Positions 37,975 to 46,570 of a DNA stretch of 64,000 nucleotides are shown piece by piece (the stretch's first letter is position 1; every line of letters starts with the position of its first letter). The notes beneath the pieces are model-generated. The model did not search any database. It was not told where the DNA came from and saw only the letters and a list, made by a program, of their open reading frames with translations. The translations under genes were made by a program, and so were the position numbers. This stretch comes from Ferruginibacter sp. (GTDB lineage: Bacteria; Bacteroidota; Bacteroidia; Chitinophagales; Chitinophagaceae): the NCBI GenBank assembly GCA_019638485.1, contig JAHBTP010000001.1:1444445-1508444 (forward strand). The letters run 5' to 3'.

Positions 37975-38388
37975 ATGAGAGACCTGAAAACAATTATCAG
38001 CATTTTTATTTTATTTGTTATGGCTTCATGCAGCCAAAGCAATTCAAGACCTGAAACTGCCTTAGATACCGGTAGAGGCTTTATACGTGCCAGCCTTGAT
38101 GGTGATTTTAAAAGCGCAGAATCTCTACTGCTCAATAACGAGGAGAATATACAATTCTTCGATTCATACAAAAGATATTATAACAACATGTCGCCTGAAC
38201 TTAAAATGAATTATAAGAAGGCGAGTTATGAAATTCTTCAATTATCAGAAACCAATGATTCTACTACTATCATTAATTATGCTAATTCCTATATGAAAAA
38301 GCCAATGGAAATTAAAGTAGTTAGAGTAAATAATGAATGGTGGATAGATTTTAAATACACTTCTGCAGGGGATGATACGAGTAATTAA
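37975..38388 (+). CDS. Second DUF4878-like lipoprotein
   Basis: 137 residues with an SPII signal (IISIFILFVMASCSQSN) and the same small NTF2-like plan as its neighbour: a helical start (RGFIRASLDGDFKSAESLLL), then strands ending MEIKVVRVNNEWWIDFKYTS. Adjacent, same strand and same fold, so the two may come from an old duplication, but sequence identity by eye is low. Confidence 0.78.
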   Translation: MRDLKTIISIFILFVMASCSQSNSRPETALDTGRGFIRASLDGDFKSAESLLLNNEENIQFFDSYKRYYNNMSPELKMNYKKASYEILQLSETNDSTTIINYANSYMKKPMEIKVVRVNNEWWIDFKYTSAGDDTSN

Positions 38389-38478
38389 TACACCCAATCT
38401 TATCTACAATAAAAAAATGAAAACAAATATACCCTTTAGCTAACACCCTACCCTGCTATATTCATCAATCTATTCATT

Positions 38479-38913
38479 ATGCAAAAACCTAAAAAAATGG
38501 ATATTCAATTTATTATTTCTCTATTATTAATTGGATTAGCTGCAGGTACTTTAGGTGGATTAGTGGGTGTAGGCGGAGGAATTATAATCGTGCCGGCACT
38601 CATATATATTGTTGGATTCAGCCAATTTCAGGCACAAGGTACTTCGTTGGCATTGATTATGTTTCCTGTAGGCATTTTAGCAGTAATTCAATATTATAAG
38701 AAAGGATATATAAATTTCAATTATGTAGCACTTTTGGCTGTAGGGTTTGTTATTGGCGGATACCTTGGCAGTAAGCTCACTCTAAGCCTCCGGCAGGATA
38801 CCGTAAAAAAAGTTTTTGCTATTTTAATGCTAATTATTGCAATAAAAATGCTGTTTCTGGATAAACCCAAAAATAACAACACTGAAAAAGAACAGGCAAC
38901 ACAAAATCATTGA
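38479..38913 (+). CDS. Half-length TauE/SafE (TSUP) family membrane protein
   Basis: 144 residues (about 138 if the ATG at 38497, MDIQFIISLLLI, is used). One copy of the TauE/SafE repeat is present: GGLVGVGGGIIIVPALIYIV, GFSQFQAQGTSLALI, then GGYLGSKLTLSLRQDTVKKV and a final membrane helix. Most TSUP transporters have two such repeats in about 250 residues, so this form probably works as a dimer. The substrate (sulfite, organosulfur or other anion) cannot be told. Confidence 0.85.
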   Translation: MQKPKKMDIQFIISLLLIGLAAGTLGGLVGVGGGIIIVPALIYIVGFSQFQAQGTSLALIMFPVGILAVIQYYKKGYINFNYVALLAVGFVIGGYLGSKLTLSLRQDTVKKVFAILMLIIAIKMLFLDKPKNNNTEKEQATQNH

Positions 38914-38977
38914 TCTTTTTTATGGAAAAGTAAAAATTCCTAATCTTCTTAAAATCTATATCTATTAAGTTACTCAA

Positions 38978-39541
38978 TTGAAAGTATTACCACATGCCAA
39001 TTTAAGTGACCAGGAATTGCTGGAACACTTTTATCATGATGGTAATAATGACTGGTTGGGTATTTTACTACAGCGCTATACCCTTATGCTATTTGGCGTA
39101 GGTATGAAGTATTTAAAAAATGAGGATGAGGCAAAAGACGTAGTACAACAGGTCTTTTTAAAATCCTTACACGAGATTCCCAAATACCGCATAACCTATT
39201 TTAAAAGCTGGCTTTATACCCTTGCAAAAAACCATTGTTTAATGCAGCTTAGGGTAAAACCAACCCTATCTGTTTCAGAAAATCATTATACTGTAACATT
39301 TGATGAACCTAAAGAATCAGATTATTTTGACCAACAGCATAAATTAGAAAAGATGCAGATTGCAATAGGTGAACTAAATGAAGAGCAACGATATTGTATC
39401 ACCTTGTTTTACCTAAAAAAGAAAAGCTACAAAGAGGTAAGTGAGATAACCGGCTTTAACATTCAACAAGTAAAGAGCTTTATTCAGAATGGAAAACGTA
39501 ATCTAAAAATAAAAATCCAAAATATGGACGGTGATGAGTAA
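38978..39541 (+). CDS. RNA polymerase sigma factor, ECF-like sigma-70 family
   Basis: 187 residues with sigma region 2 (LGILLQRYTLMLFGVGMKYL, DEAKDVVQQVFLKSLHEIPK) and region 4 (LNEEQRYCITLFYLKKKSYK, EVSEITGFNIQQVKSFIQNG). The start is a TTG at 38978; no ATG lies in frame before region 2. It overlaps the next gene, for a single-pass membrane protein, by 8 bp, the classical arrangement for a sigma factor and its membrane-bound regulator. Target promoters are unknown. Confidence 0.9.
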   Translation: MKVLPHANLSDQELLEHFYHDGNNDWLGILLQRYTLMLFGVGMKYLKNEDEAKDVVQQVFLKSLHEIPKYRITYFKSWLYTLAKNHCLMQLRVKPTLSVSENHYTVTFDEPKESDYFDQQHKLEKMQIAIGELNEEQRYCITLFYLKKKSYKEVSEITGFNIQQVKSFIQNGKRNLKIKIQNMDGDE

Positions 39542-39893
39542 CGAATTAAACAACATATTAAACAACCCTGAGGGTAAAGATAACAAAGAGAAATTGTGGG
39601 ACTATCTACAACATAACCTAGACTCTACTTCTCTTCATCAATTTGAGCAACAAATGGCAAGTGATCCATTTTTGGATGATGCAGTAGAAGGATTGGAATT
39701 AGTAAAAAACAAAAGAAATATCCCACAAATCACAAATAATCTCAATAAGAAACTTAAACAGAAACTTCATTCAGGGAAAAAGAAGAAAAAAAGAATTTTT
39801 TTTAATCAACCCTGGATTTATGTAGCAGTAATAATTATTCTGCTCTTAACCCTCGCTGCGTATTTGGTTATAAACCACCTCTTGAAACCATAG
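39534..39893 (+). CDS. Single-pass membrane partner of the sigma factor (putative anti-sigma)
   Basis: 119 residues from the ATG at 39534 (a GTG one codon earlier is less likely). The N-terminal 85 residues are cytosolic, with the helix EKLWDYLQHNLDSTSLHQFE and the acidic DPFLDDAVEGLEL. A Lys-rich stretch (SGKKKKKRIFF) precedes one membrane helix (WIYVAVIIILLLTLAAYLVI) and a very short outer tail. There is no HxxxCxxC zinc motif, so if it is an anti-sigma factor it lacks the common ZAS signature. The role is inferred from gene overlap. Confidence 0.75.
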   Translation: MSNELNNILNNPEGKDNKEKLWDYLQHNLDSTSLHQFEQQMASDPFLDDAVEGLELVKNKRNIPQITNNLNKKLKQKLHSGKKKKKRIFFNQPWIYVAVIIILLLTLAAYLVINHLLKP

Positions 39894-39924
39894 AAAACTT
39901 ATACCTGGCCTCTACAAGGGTAAA

Positions 39925-41235
39925 TTATTTTTTTCTAAAAAACAGCCTCACCGGCACACCGCTAAAATCAAAATGCTCTCGCAATTGATTCTCCAGATAG
40001 TTTTTATACGGCCCTTTTATATCATCGGGATAGTTACAAAAAAAAGCAAAACTTGGTGTGTGCGTTGGTAATTGGGTAACATATTTAATCTTGATTGGAT
40101 TGCCCCGTACAACAGGTGGATGAAATTTTTCAATAGCCTTCAACATCACTTCATTTAATTTTGAAGTGGGTGCCTTTCGTTTACGGTTTTCATAAACTTG
40201 TAAAGCCGCTTCAATGCTTCTGTATATCCGTTGCTTTTCTAACACCGAAATAAAAATTATAGGAATATCAGTAAAAGGAGCAAAGCGTTTTTTTAATACC
40301 TTTTCATAATCTCGCGTGGTATTTGTATCCTTTTCAACAAGATCCCACTTATTAACCAAAACCACAATCCCTTTCCCTTTTTTTACCGCCAGGGAGAAAA
40401 TGGATAGATCTTGTGCTGTTACTCCCTTTTCTGCATCAAGTAACAATAAACATACATCTGCTTCATCCATCGCATTAATGGCCCGTATAACAGAATAGAA
40501 CTCTAGGTCTTCATTCACCTTTGATTTACGCCTAATACCCGCAGTATCAATTAAGATAAAATCCTTATTGTATAAATTATAGCGGGTATGAATACTATCT
40601 CGAGTAGTACCTGCAATATCACTTACAATAGTTCTCTCCTTTCCAATCAAAGCATTCAGTAACGATGACTTACCTACATTGGGCTGACCAATAATAGCAA
40701 TTTTAGGAAGTTCATCTCCATCCGGAGCTTCTTCTATTTCATTAGGAATAAGTGCAGTTATAGCATCGAGCAATTCACCTGTACCGCTACCACTAATTGA
40801 AGATATAAAATATAATTCCGAAAATCCAAGTCCGTAAAATTCAGCTGCTTCCAATAATCTGTTATGATTATCTACTTTATTCACCACCACAAAAACAGGC
40901 TTTTTACTTTTACGCAGCATATCTGCCATTGCTTCATCAAGAGTAGTAATACCGGTAGTTACATCTACCATAAATATTATTGCATTAGCTTCTTCTACTG
41001 CAATAACTACCTGTTTACGAATCTCCTTTTCAAAAACATCTTCACTGTCTGCAACAAATCCTCCGGTATCAATTACGTTAAATGATTTACCAGCCCATTC
41101 AGCCACTCCATACTGTCTATCACGCGTAACCCCGCTAAAGTCATCTACAATTGCTTTACGCTGTTCTAATAAGCGATTAAAAAATGTGCTTTTGCCAACA
41201 TTTGGTCTTCCGGTAATAGCCACAGTAAAACGCAT
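39925..41235 (-). CDS. der: Ribosome biogenesis GTPase Der (EngA)
   Basis: Double GTPase needed for 50S assembly. 436 residues: G domain 1 (GRPNVGKSTFFNRL, NVIDTGGF, VNKVDN), G domain 2 (GQPNVGKSSLLNAL, LIDTAGIRRKSK, VNKWDL) and a C-terminal KH-like domain (PPVVRGNPIKIKYVTQLPTH). Length and motifs are standard. It is 18 bp downstream of era in the same direction, so two ribosome-assembly GTPases share an operon. Confidence 0.97.
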   Translation of the reverse strand: MRFTVAITGRPNVGKSTFFNRLLEQRKAIVDDFSGVTRDRQYGVAEWAGKSFNVIDTGGFVADSEDVFEKEIRKQVVIAVEEANAIIFMVDVTTGITTLDEAMADMLRKSKKPVFVVVNKVDNHNRLLEAAEFYGLGFSELYFISSISGSGTGELLDAITALIPNEIEEAPDGDELPKIAIIGQPNVGKSSLLNALIGKERTIVSDIAGTTRDSIHTRYNLYNKDFILIDTAGIRRKSKVNEDLEFYSVIRAINAMDEADVCLLLLDAEKGVTAQDLSIFSLAVKKGKGIVVLVNKWDLVEKDTNTTRDYEKVLKKRFAPFTDIPIIFISVLEKQRIYRSIEAALQVYENRKRKAPTSKLNEVMLKAIEKFHPPVVRGNPIKIKYVTQLPTHTPSFAFFCNYPDDIKGPYKNYLENQLREHFDFSGVPVRLFFRKK

Positions 41236-41253
41236 ATTTCAAATTTTTTCTTT

Positions 41254-42123
41254 TTATTTATAACCATATTCTCTAAGGTGTACTTCATTATCACGCCACT
41301 TGGGCCTCACCTTAACAAAAAGCTCCAAAAATACTTTAGCACCAATAAACTTCTCGATCTCTTCTCGCGACTTGGTGCCTAATTTTTTTATCATGCTACC
41401 TCTTTCTCCAATAATAATCCCTTTTTGTGATTCACGTTGAACAATAACATCAGCTACAATTTTAACCAGGGTTTGTTTTTCCTTATACTCTCTAATTTGC
41501 ACCGCACTATGATAAGGAATTTCCTCCTGAAAAAGTTCAAATATCTTTTCCCGAATTAATTCTTCAACAAAAAAGCGTGTAGGCAGGTCGCTCAAATCAT
41601 CTCCTGAATAAAATGGGTTGCCCTCCGGAAGATAATTTAAAATGCGGGCTAACATTTCGTCAATACCTTTTTTTGCCAGCGCAGATACAATCAATACTTC
41701 TTTGCAATATGGCTTTGAGCTAAAAAGTGCCTTTACTTCTTCCAGCTTCTTTTTACTTACCGAATCGGCCTTATTTATTACCACCAAGCAAGGCACCTTC
41801 AATTTAAGTTTTGCAAAAGTATCTTCCTGAGCTTGCCAGTCTTCACGCGGGTCAACCAGCAGCAAAGCCACGTCAGCATCTTCTAATGCCGACTTCACAG
41901 CTTGCATCATTTTCTCATGAAGCTTATATTTTGGCTCAATAATTCCGGGTGTATCAGAAAAAATAATCTGGTAATCATCAGCCGACAAGATGGCTTTTAT
42001 ACGATGACGGGTGGTTTGCACCTTTGGTGAAACAATTGCCAACTTCTCCCCCATCAGCGCATTAAGTAGCGTTGACTTACCTGCATTAGGCTTACCGAAT
42101 ATATTAACAAAACCAACTTTCAT
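41254..42123 (-). CDS. era: GTPase Era
   Basis: GTPase that binds the 3' end of 16S rRNA during 30S maturation. The GTPase domain has GKPNAGKSTLLNAL, FSDTPGIIEPKYKL and VINKADS. The C-terminal KH domain has VQRESQKGIIIGERGSMIKK and VFLELFVKVRPKWR. I choose the ATG at 42123 (MKVGFVNIFGKPNAG); a GTG three codons upstream is less likely. It is followed by der. Confidence 0.97.
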   Translation of the reverse strand: MKVGFVNIFGKPNAGKSTLLNALMGEKLAIVSPKVQTTRHRIKAILSADDYQIIFSDTPGIIEPKYKLHEKMMQAVKSALEDADVALLLVDPREDWQAQEDTFAKLKLKVPCLVVINKADSVSKKKLEEVKALFSSKPYCKEVLIVSALAKKGIDEMLARILNYLPEGNPFYSGDDLSDLPTRFFVEELIREKIFELFQEEIPYHSAVQIREYKEKQTLVKIVADVIVQRESQKGIIIGERGSMIKKLGTKSREEIEKFIGAKVFLELFVKVRPKWRDNEVHLREYGYK

Positions 42124-42190
42124 GAATTTCACTAAAATGCAAAAGTATCTTTTTTAAAACAGCTAACTCTGTCAATTTTCTTATGGTGTA

Positions 42191-42219
42191 TAAAAAGAAA
42201 GAGCCTGAAAAACAGGCTC
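42191..42219 (-). terminator. Terminator of the tRNA-fMet gene
   Basis: On the minus strand GAGCCTG, loop TTTTT, CAGGCTC, then TTTCTTTTTA. It begins 8 bp after the tRNA 3' end. Confidence 0.9.
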
Positions 42220-42226
42220 CTTAATG

Positions 42227-42298
<72 letters not shown>

Positions 42299-42301
42299 AT
42301 G

Positions 42302-42333
42302 CAAAGATAGTAAAAGTTGGCATTGTAGCCAAA
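42302..42333 (-). promoter_or_regulatory. Promoter of the tRNA-fMet gene
   Basis: Minus-strand TTTG (42333-42330), a 20-base spacer and TATCTTTG (42309-42302) match the Bacteroidota consensus exactly. The -7 box ends 3 bp before the mature tRNA 5' end, so the 5' leader must be extremely short. Confidence 0.85.
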
Positions 42334-42370
42334 AGATAACTTCAAAAGTGCGTTTATTTAATATTCCGTA

Positions 42371-43087
42371 TTAATCCTTTTTAAACTCCACCCCTGCCGC
42401 TCCGGATACACTTTTGGTTAAAACCGCATCCTTACCGTAAAAATAGACTCTTGCCGCCCCTTCGGCTATAACATCAATATCATTTTTCACACTAACGAAA
42501 ACCTTTGATGCCCCGGTAGCCACAATCTTCCCTTCATCGGCGGTAAAGTCTTTACCGCTAAACTTTGCTGCACCTGAAGTTTTAATATTCATTTTTTTTG
42601 TTGTTCCTGTTATATTTAACCACCCCGCACCAGTAATTGACGTGTTAAAATTTTCAACAAAAATCGGCCCATCCACTGCAGCAGCTCCACTTAAATAAAT
42701 CGTTAAATCAGCCAATCGAATACTGCCAACAATATGTAATTGAGAAGCACCATCTATTAAAAGTTCGTTTAAATATTTGAAACCAATATATATTCTTGGA
42801 TTAAAACCATCTTTAGATCCTTTGGTGGAAACCACCAATGTATTCTCCAAAACATTGGCATTAATCTTTTTTAAACTCATTCCATCATCTGCCGCCACCA
42901 TCACAGCAGGTTCAAAACTTTGGGTGAGCCATACCTCAGCAGCTCCATAAATTTTAATAATAGAAAAAGGAGACAACGATTCAATCTGATGCACAAACCT
43001 TTCATTCACTATATGTTGTGCAGAAGATGAAATTCCAAAGCACATAATGATTATAAAAAAATAAAATGGCAAAAGATTGAACTTCAT
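42371..43087 (-). CDS. GIN-domain (DUF2807) exported protein
   Basis: About 238 residues from the ATG at 43087 (MKFNLLPFYFFIIIMCFGIS, then SSAQ), which gives a compact signal peptide; an upstream in-frame ATG at 43108 adds 7 residues. The mature part is a beta-helix-like repeat of the head-GIN domain: VHQIESLSPFSIIKIYGAAE, LTIYLSGAAAVDGPI, MNIKTSGAAKFSGKDF, IDVIAEGAARVYFYG. The family is common in Bacteroidota envelopes and has no settled function. It is divergent from the thiamin receptor gene. Confidence 0.88.
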   Translation of the reverse strand: MKFNLLPFYFFIIIMCFGISSSAQHIVNERFVHQIESLSPFSIIKIYGAAEVWLTQSFEPAVMVAADDGMSLKKINANVLENTLVVSTKGSKDGFNPRIYIGFKYLNELLIDGASQLHIVGSIRLADLTIYLSGAAAVDGPIFVENFNTSITGAGWLNITGTTKKMNIKTSGAAKFSGKDFTADEGKIVATGASKVFVSVKNDIDVIAEGAARVYFYGKDAVLTKSVSGAAGVEFKKD

Positions 43088-43142
43088 ATATAAATATACG
43101 CTCCCCATTTTGAAAATGTTACAAGTTAAAATTTTTAATAGC

Positions 43143-43150
43143 TATATTTG
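43143..43150 (+). promoter_or_regulatory. Probable -7 box for the TPP-riboswitch transcript
   Basis: TATATTTG matches TAnnTTTG. It lies directly upstream of the riboswitch so that the transcript would begin close to the 5' side of the P1 stem. No clear -33 element at the usual distance. Confidence 0.5.
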
Positions 43151-43157
43151 CATATCT

Positions 43158-43236
43158 GAAATACCGGGGTGCTTCAAAGAAGGCTGAGATTATACCCGAA
43201 TAACCTGCTCAGGATAATACCTGCGAAGGGAGAATG
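43158..43236 (+). promoter_or_regulatory. TPP riboswitch (THI box)
   Basis: The conserved core is all present in order: CGGGGTGC (43165-43172), the T-loop-like GGCTGAGA (43182-43189), ACCCGAATAACCTG (43194-43207), then GGATAATACCTGCGAAGGGA (43212-43231). These match the thiamin pyrophosphate aptamer. The receptor ATG follows about 50 nt later. I see no strong terminator hairpin between them, so control is probably at translation initiation. Confidence 0.95.
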
Positions 43237-43282
43237 TGATACTCATCCGCAATTGCTTTCCCGCTTTCAGCAAACTCTTTTT

Positions 43283-45436
43283 ATGAAGAAATTAATAACC
43301 GGCATCTTGATGCTTGCTTATTGTGCGGTGAATGCACAAACATCATTAACCGACACTACCAGTTTAACCCCAGTAGAAATTTTAGCTGTTAGGGCATCTC
43401 CCGTTGCTCCTATTGCACAAACAACGCTACAAAAGGAAGCATTGCAACAATTAAATACAGGTAGAGATCTTCCATTTGTTTTGCAATCATTACCATCTGT
43501 AGTAGTAAATGCTGACGCCGGCAATGGGATAGGATATACCGGAATACGTATTCGGGGCACAGATGCAACCCGAATTAATGTAACATTAAACGGTATCCCA
43601 TATAATGATGCTGAAAATCAGGGCACTTTCTTTGTGGACATACCTGATTTTACCACGTCTGCAGGAAGTATTCAAGTACAACGAGGTTTAGGAACCACTT
43701 CTATTGGCACAGGTTCCTTTGGCGGAAATATAAATATCAGTACCAATGAAGTAGTAAAGAAGAGAGCACTTTCCATATTCAATACTTCGGGATCTTATGG
43801 TACTTTACGCAACAGCATTTTATTTAATAGTGGGCTTATTAAAAAACATTTCCTAACAGACTTACGAATTAGTAATATTTCAAGTGATGGATATATTGAT
43901 CGTGCGTTTTCAAAGTTACTTGCGCTGCACGGCAGTGTTGCCTATATCAGTGATAAAGAAAATCTGCGTTTCAATATTATCAATGGCCGAGAAAAAAGCT
44001 ATCAGGCTTGGAATGGGATAGATGAAGCTACCTTAAAACATGACCGAAGATTTAATTCAGCAGGAACAGAAAAGCCCGGCAACCCATATAACAACGAGAT
44101 TGATCATTACATTCAAACCCATTATCAACTATTTTATAACAGAAATATTACTGCCACAAAAAAATTCAGTAGCGCAATATTTTTAACGCGTGGAAAAGGA
44201 TACTATGAGCAATATAAGGCTGATCAGGCCTTGGCTGATTATGAATTACCCAACTATAATAATGGAACTAACATTATTACACATACTGATCTTATCCGGC
44301 GTCTTAATTTGGATAATTTTTATTATGGTGCCTTATTCTCGTTCCATTTTAATCTTCCCCAACGGAGTATTATTGCCGGTGGTGGATATACACAATATGA
44401 TGGACACCATTTTGGAGAAATAATAAAAACCATAACGAATATATCATTACCTGATGAGTATAAATGGTATAACAACACAGCTTATAAAAGAGAAGCCTCT
44501 ATTTTTTCAAAATGGCAAGAAGTGTTGGGAAAAGGATGGTATTCGTTTTTAGATATTCAGCTACGCACTCCTTGGTACACCATTAATGGATTTCCGACTA
44601 ACACAGCCATTCATCAGCAACATCATTGGCTTTTCATAAACCCCAAAACAGGGATTACGTATATGCGTCACCGTAATAAAGCTTATCTATCATTTGGAAT
44701 GGCAAAAAAAGAACCTAATCGTGATGATTTTGAAGCAGGAGAAAACAACATACCTAAACCTGAGCAATTGTTTGATGTAGAATTAGGATATGAAAGGAAA
44801 TGGGAAAAAGCTTCAGCTTCAATAAATCTCTTTTACATGTTTTATCATAATCAACTAATACTAACCGGTAAAATAAATGATGTAGGTGCTTACACACGCA
44901 CCAATATTAATAAGAGCTATCGTACCGGAATTGAATGGGAAGGAGCCATTTCACTTTCAAAACAATTTTTACTTAGCGGAAATCTATCCCTTAGCGAAAA
45001 CCGGATTCCTGTATTTACTGAATTTATTGATGATTATGATAATGGCGGGCAGTTGGAAAAGACCCACAAAAACACCCCCATTGCCTACTCTCCAAGCACA
45101 ACCGGTTTTTGGGACATTACCTGGAAGCCCATAGGGGGTGCGTCTATTTCACTATCCGGAAAATATGTAGGCAGACAATTTCTCGATAATACCGGAAACA
45201 TAAATCGAAGCCTTGAGTCATTTTATTTGCAGGATGCTCGAATTGCCTATATTAGGAATATTAGAAAGACCAAGACAGTAGAAGTATTCTTAAACCTCAA
45301 CAATATATTCAGTAAATTATATGAGCCAAACGGATATACTTTCAGCTATTTTTATGATGGTACTTTAACCACAGAGAATTATTATTTCCCTATGGCACCC
45401 TTCAATTTTCTGGCCGGGATAAATATTAAACTGTAG
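43283..45436 (+). CDS. TonB-dependent receptor, predicted thiamin transporter
   Basis: 717 residues from the ATG at 43283 (MKKLITGILMLAYCAVNAQT, a normal signal peptide); the longer open frame upstream is riboswitch sequence. A plug domain (LQSLPSVVVNADAGNGIGYT, RIRGTDATRINVTLNG, SIQVQRGLGTTSIGTGSFGG) and a 22-strand-type barrel follow, ending FNFLAGINIKL. The TPP riboswitch directly upstream is the strong evidence for a thiamin-related cargo. Receptors with this control are known in Bacteroidota from comparative genomics. No inner-membrane thiamin permease is next to it. Its stop overlaps the convergent rhodanese gene by 11 bp. Confidence 0.92.
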   Translation: MKKLITGILMLAYCAVNAQTSLTDTTSLTPVEILAVRASPVAPIAQTTLQKEALQQLNTGRDLPFVLQSLPSVVVNADAGNGIGYTGIRIRGTDATRINVTLNGIPYNDAENQGTFFVDIPDFTTSAGSIQVQRGLGTTSIGTGSFGGNINISTNEVVKKRALSIFNTSGSYGTLRNSILFNSGLIKKHFLTDLRISNISSDGYIDRAFSKLLALHGSVAYISDKENLRFNIINGREKSYQAWNGIDEATLKHDRRFNSAGTEKPGNPYNNEIDHYIQTHYQLFYNRNITATKKFSSAIFLTRGKGYYEQYKADQALADYELPNYNNGTNIITHTDLIRRLNLDNFYYGALFSFHFNLPQRSIIAGGGYTQYDGHHFGEIIKTITNISLPDEYKWYNNTAYKREASIFSKWQEVLGKGWYSFLDIQLRTPWYTINGFPTNTAIHQQHHWLFINPKTGITYMRHRNKAYLSFGMAKKEPNRDDFEAGENNIPKPEQLFDVELGYERKWEKASASINLFYMFYHNQLILTGKINDVGAYTRTNINKSYRTGIEWEGAISLSKQFLLSGNLSLSENRIPVFTEFIDDYDNGGQLEKTHKNTPIAYSPSTTGFWDITWKPIGGASISLSGKYVGRQFLDNTGNINRSLESFYLQDARIAYIRNIRKTKTVEVFLNLNNIFSKLYEPNGYTFSYFYDGTLTTENYYFPMAPFNFLAGINIKL

Positions 45437-45746
45437 TGTCGGGATCGTACCTTTCTTTCCAGGCCACCATTCCACCCTGGAGATTTTTCACTTGGGTAAA
45501 TCCTATTGTTTCAAGCATTAATGCTGCTCTCATACTTCTATTACCTGAACGACAATAACAAACTACTTCCATCTCTTTCCAATCTTCAATATCTTCAATA
45601 TGCATTGCATAGATTTCATCCACAGACAGTGTGCGCCCACCAATGCTGAAGATTTCATGCTCTTCAAGCTCACGCACATCAAGGAGATTCACAGCTTCAC
45701 CGGCATCCAGCCTGGCTTTTAATTCTTCAGGACTAATAAATTTCAT
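45426..45746 (-). CDS. Single-domain rhodanese-like protein
   Basis: 106 residues forming one rhodanese domain: VNLLDVRELEEHEIFSIGG, then the active-site loop VCYCRSGNRSMRAA with its catalytic Cys, and NLQGGMVAWKERYDP. Members carry persulfide sulfur. The donor and acceptor are unknown. It lies 6 bp after the PASTA gene and shares its transcript. Confidence 0.92.
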   Translation of the reverse strand: MKFISPEELKARLDAGEAVNLLDVRELEEHEIFSIGGRTLSVDEIYAMHIEDIEDWKEMEVVCYCRSGNRSMRAALMLETIGFTQVKNLQGGMVAWKERYDPDTTV

Positions 45747-45752
45747 ACTTCA

Positions 45753-46550
45753 TTAATTACTAATCGAATCTTTAGGCACCTTCATAGTCTTTGACAGCCA
45801 GATATCCATCAACTGGCCTGACTGAATAAACACTTGCTTGTCATCAAAATTCTTTTTAGGGGGGTCTTGACGATACACAAATGCAGAGATAGTATCTACC
45901 ACATCGGGATCAGGAACAATAGCCCCTAATTCAATTCCATTCATTTCTAAGATTACCCGCGCTTCTTCGAGTGTAAGCCCAAGCAATGATGGAACCGGAA
46001 TCTTTTGATCATCCAATCCTTTCCCAATAACTAAATCAATTGAAGCTCCCCAAGGCACTTCATCTCCGGAAACTACCTTTTTGCCTAAGTAAGTTTGTTC
46101 CAATACCGAACCTCTCATAAAATCAGGTCGAAATGTAGTATCTCCTAAAGTAAGATGACTTCTACGCAATATTTCTAATGCAAAATTTAAAGTTTTGCCT
46201 TCTAAAGATGGCATTTCTACCATTGGCAGAGTTACCCTGTTTACAGTAAGATATACAGTACGGTTTACCTTAACTGTACTGTTTGGATCGGGTAATTGCT
46301 TTAGCACAACACCTCGAATTGCAGTATCTACATAAACAGAGTCCTGGATTTGTACATCAAAACCTTTGCTCTCCAAAAATTTTACAGCCTCTGTAGTGCT
46401 CTTACCTACAACCCCCGGAACTGTAAGATACTTCCCATGATTTGTTATCCATCCCAGCAATTGCAAAAAGCCGAAAATTATGGTGGCTGATAATACAATA
46501 ATTACAACCAGGTTAAATAAAAATGAGCGACGAGTTATAAATCCAAACAC
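45753..46550 (-). CDS. PASTA-domain membrane protein
   Basis: 265 residues: a short cytosolic start, one membrane helix (FLFNLVVIIVLSATIIFGFL) and three periplasmic PASTA domains (LTVPGVVGKSTTEAVKFLES, VEMPSLEGKTLNFALEILRR, IPVPSLLGLTLEEARVILEM). There is no kinase or transpeptidase domain. PASTA domains bind peptidoglycan fragments. Position directly after ddl fits a cell-wall role. The gap to ddl is 20 bp. Confidence 0.92.
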   Translation of the reverse strand: MFGFITRRSFLFNLVVIIVLSATIIFGFLQLLGWITNHGKYLTVPGVVGKSTTEAVKFLESKGFDVQIQDSVYVDTAIRGVVLKQLPDPNSTVKVNRTVYLTVNRVTLPMVEMPSLEGKTLNFALEILRRSHLTLGDTTFRPDFMRGSVLEQTYLGKKVVSGDEVPWGASIDLVIGKGLDDQKIPVPSLLGLTLEEARVILEMNGIELGAIVPDPDVVDTISAFVYRQDPPKKNFDDKQVFIQSGQLMDIWLSKTMKVPKDSISN

Positions 46551-46570
46551 ATGAAAATATTTATATCATA

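Noticed and set aside
43169..43282. N-terminal extension of the thiamin receptor
   Set aside because: These codons are the TPP riboswitch read as protein; the signal peptide begins at 43283.
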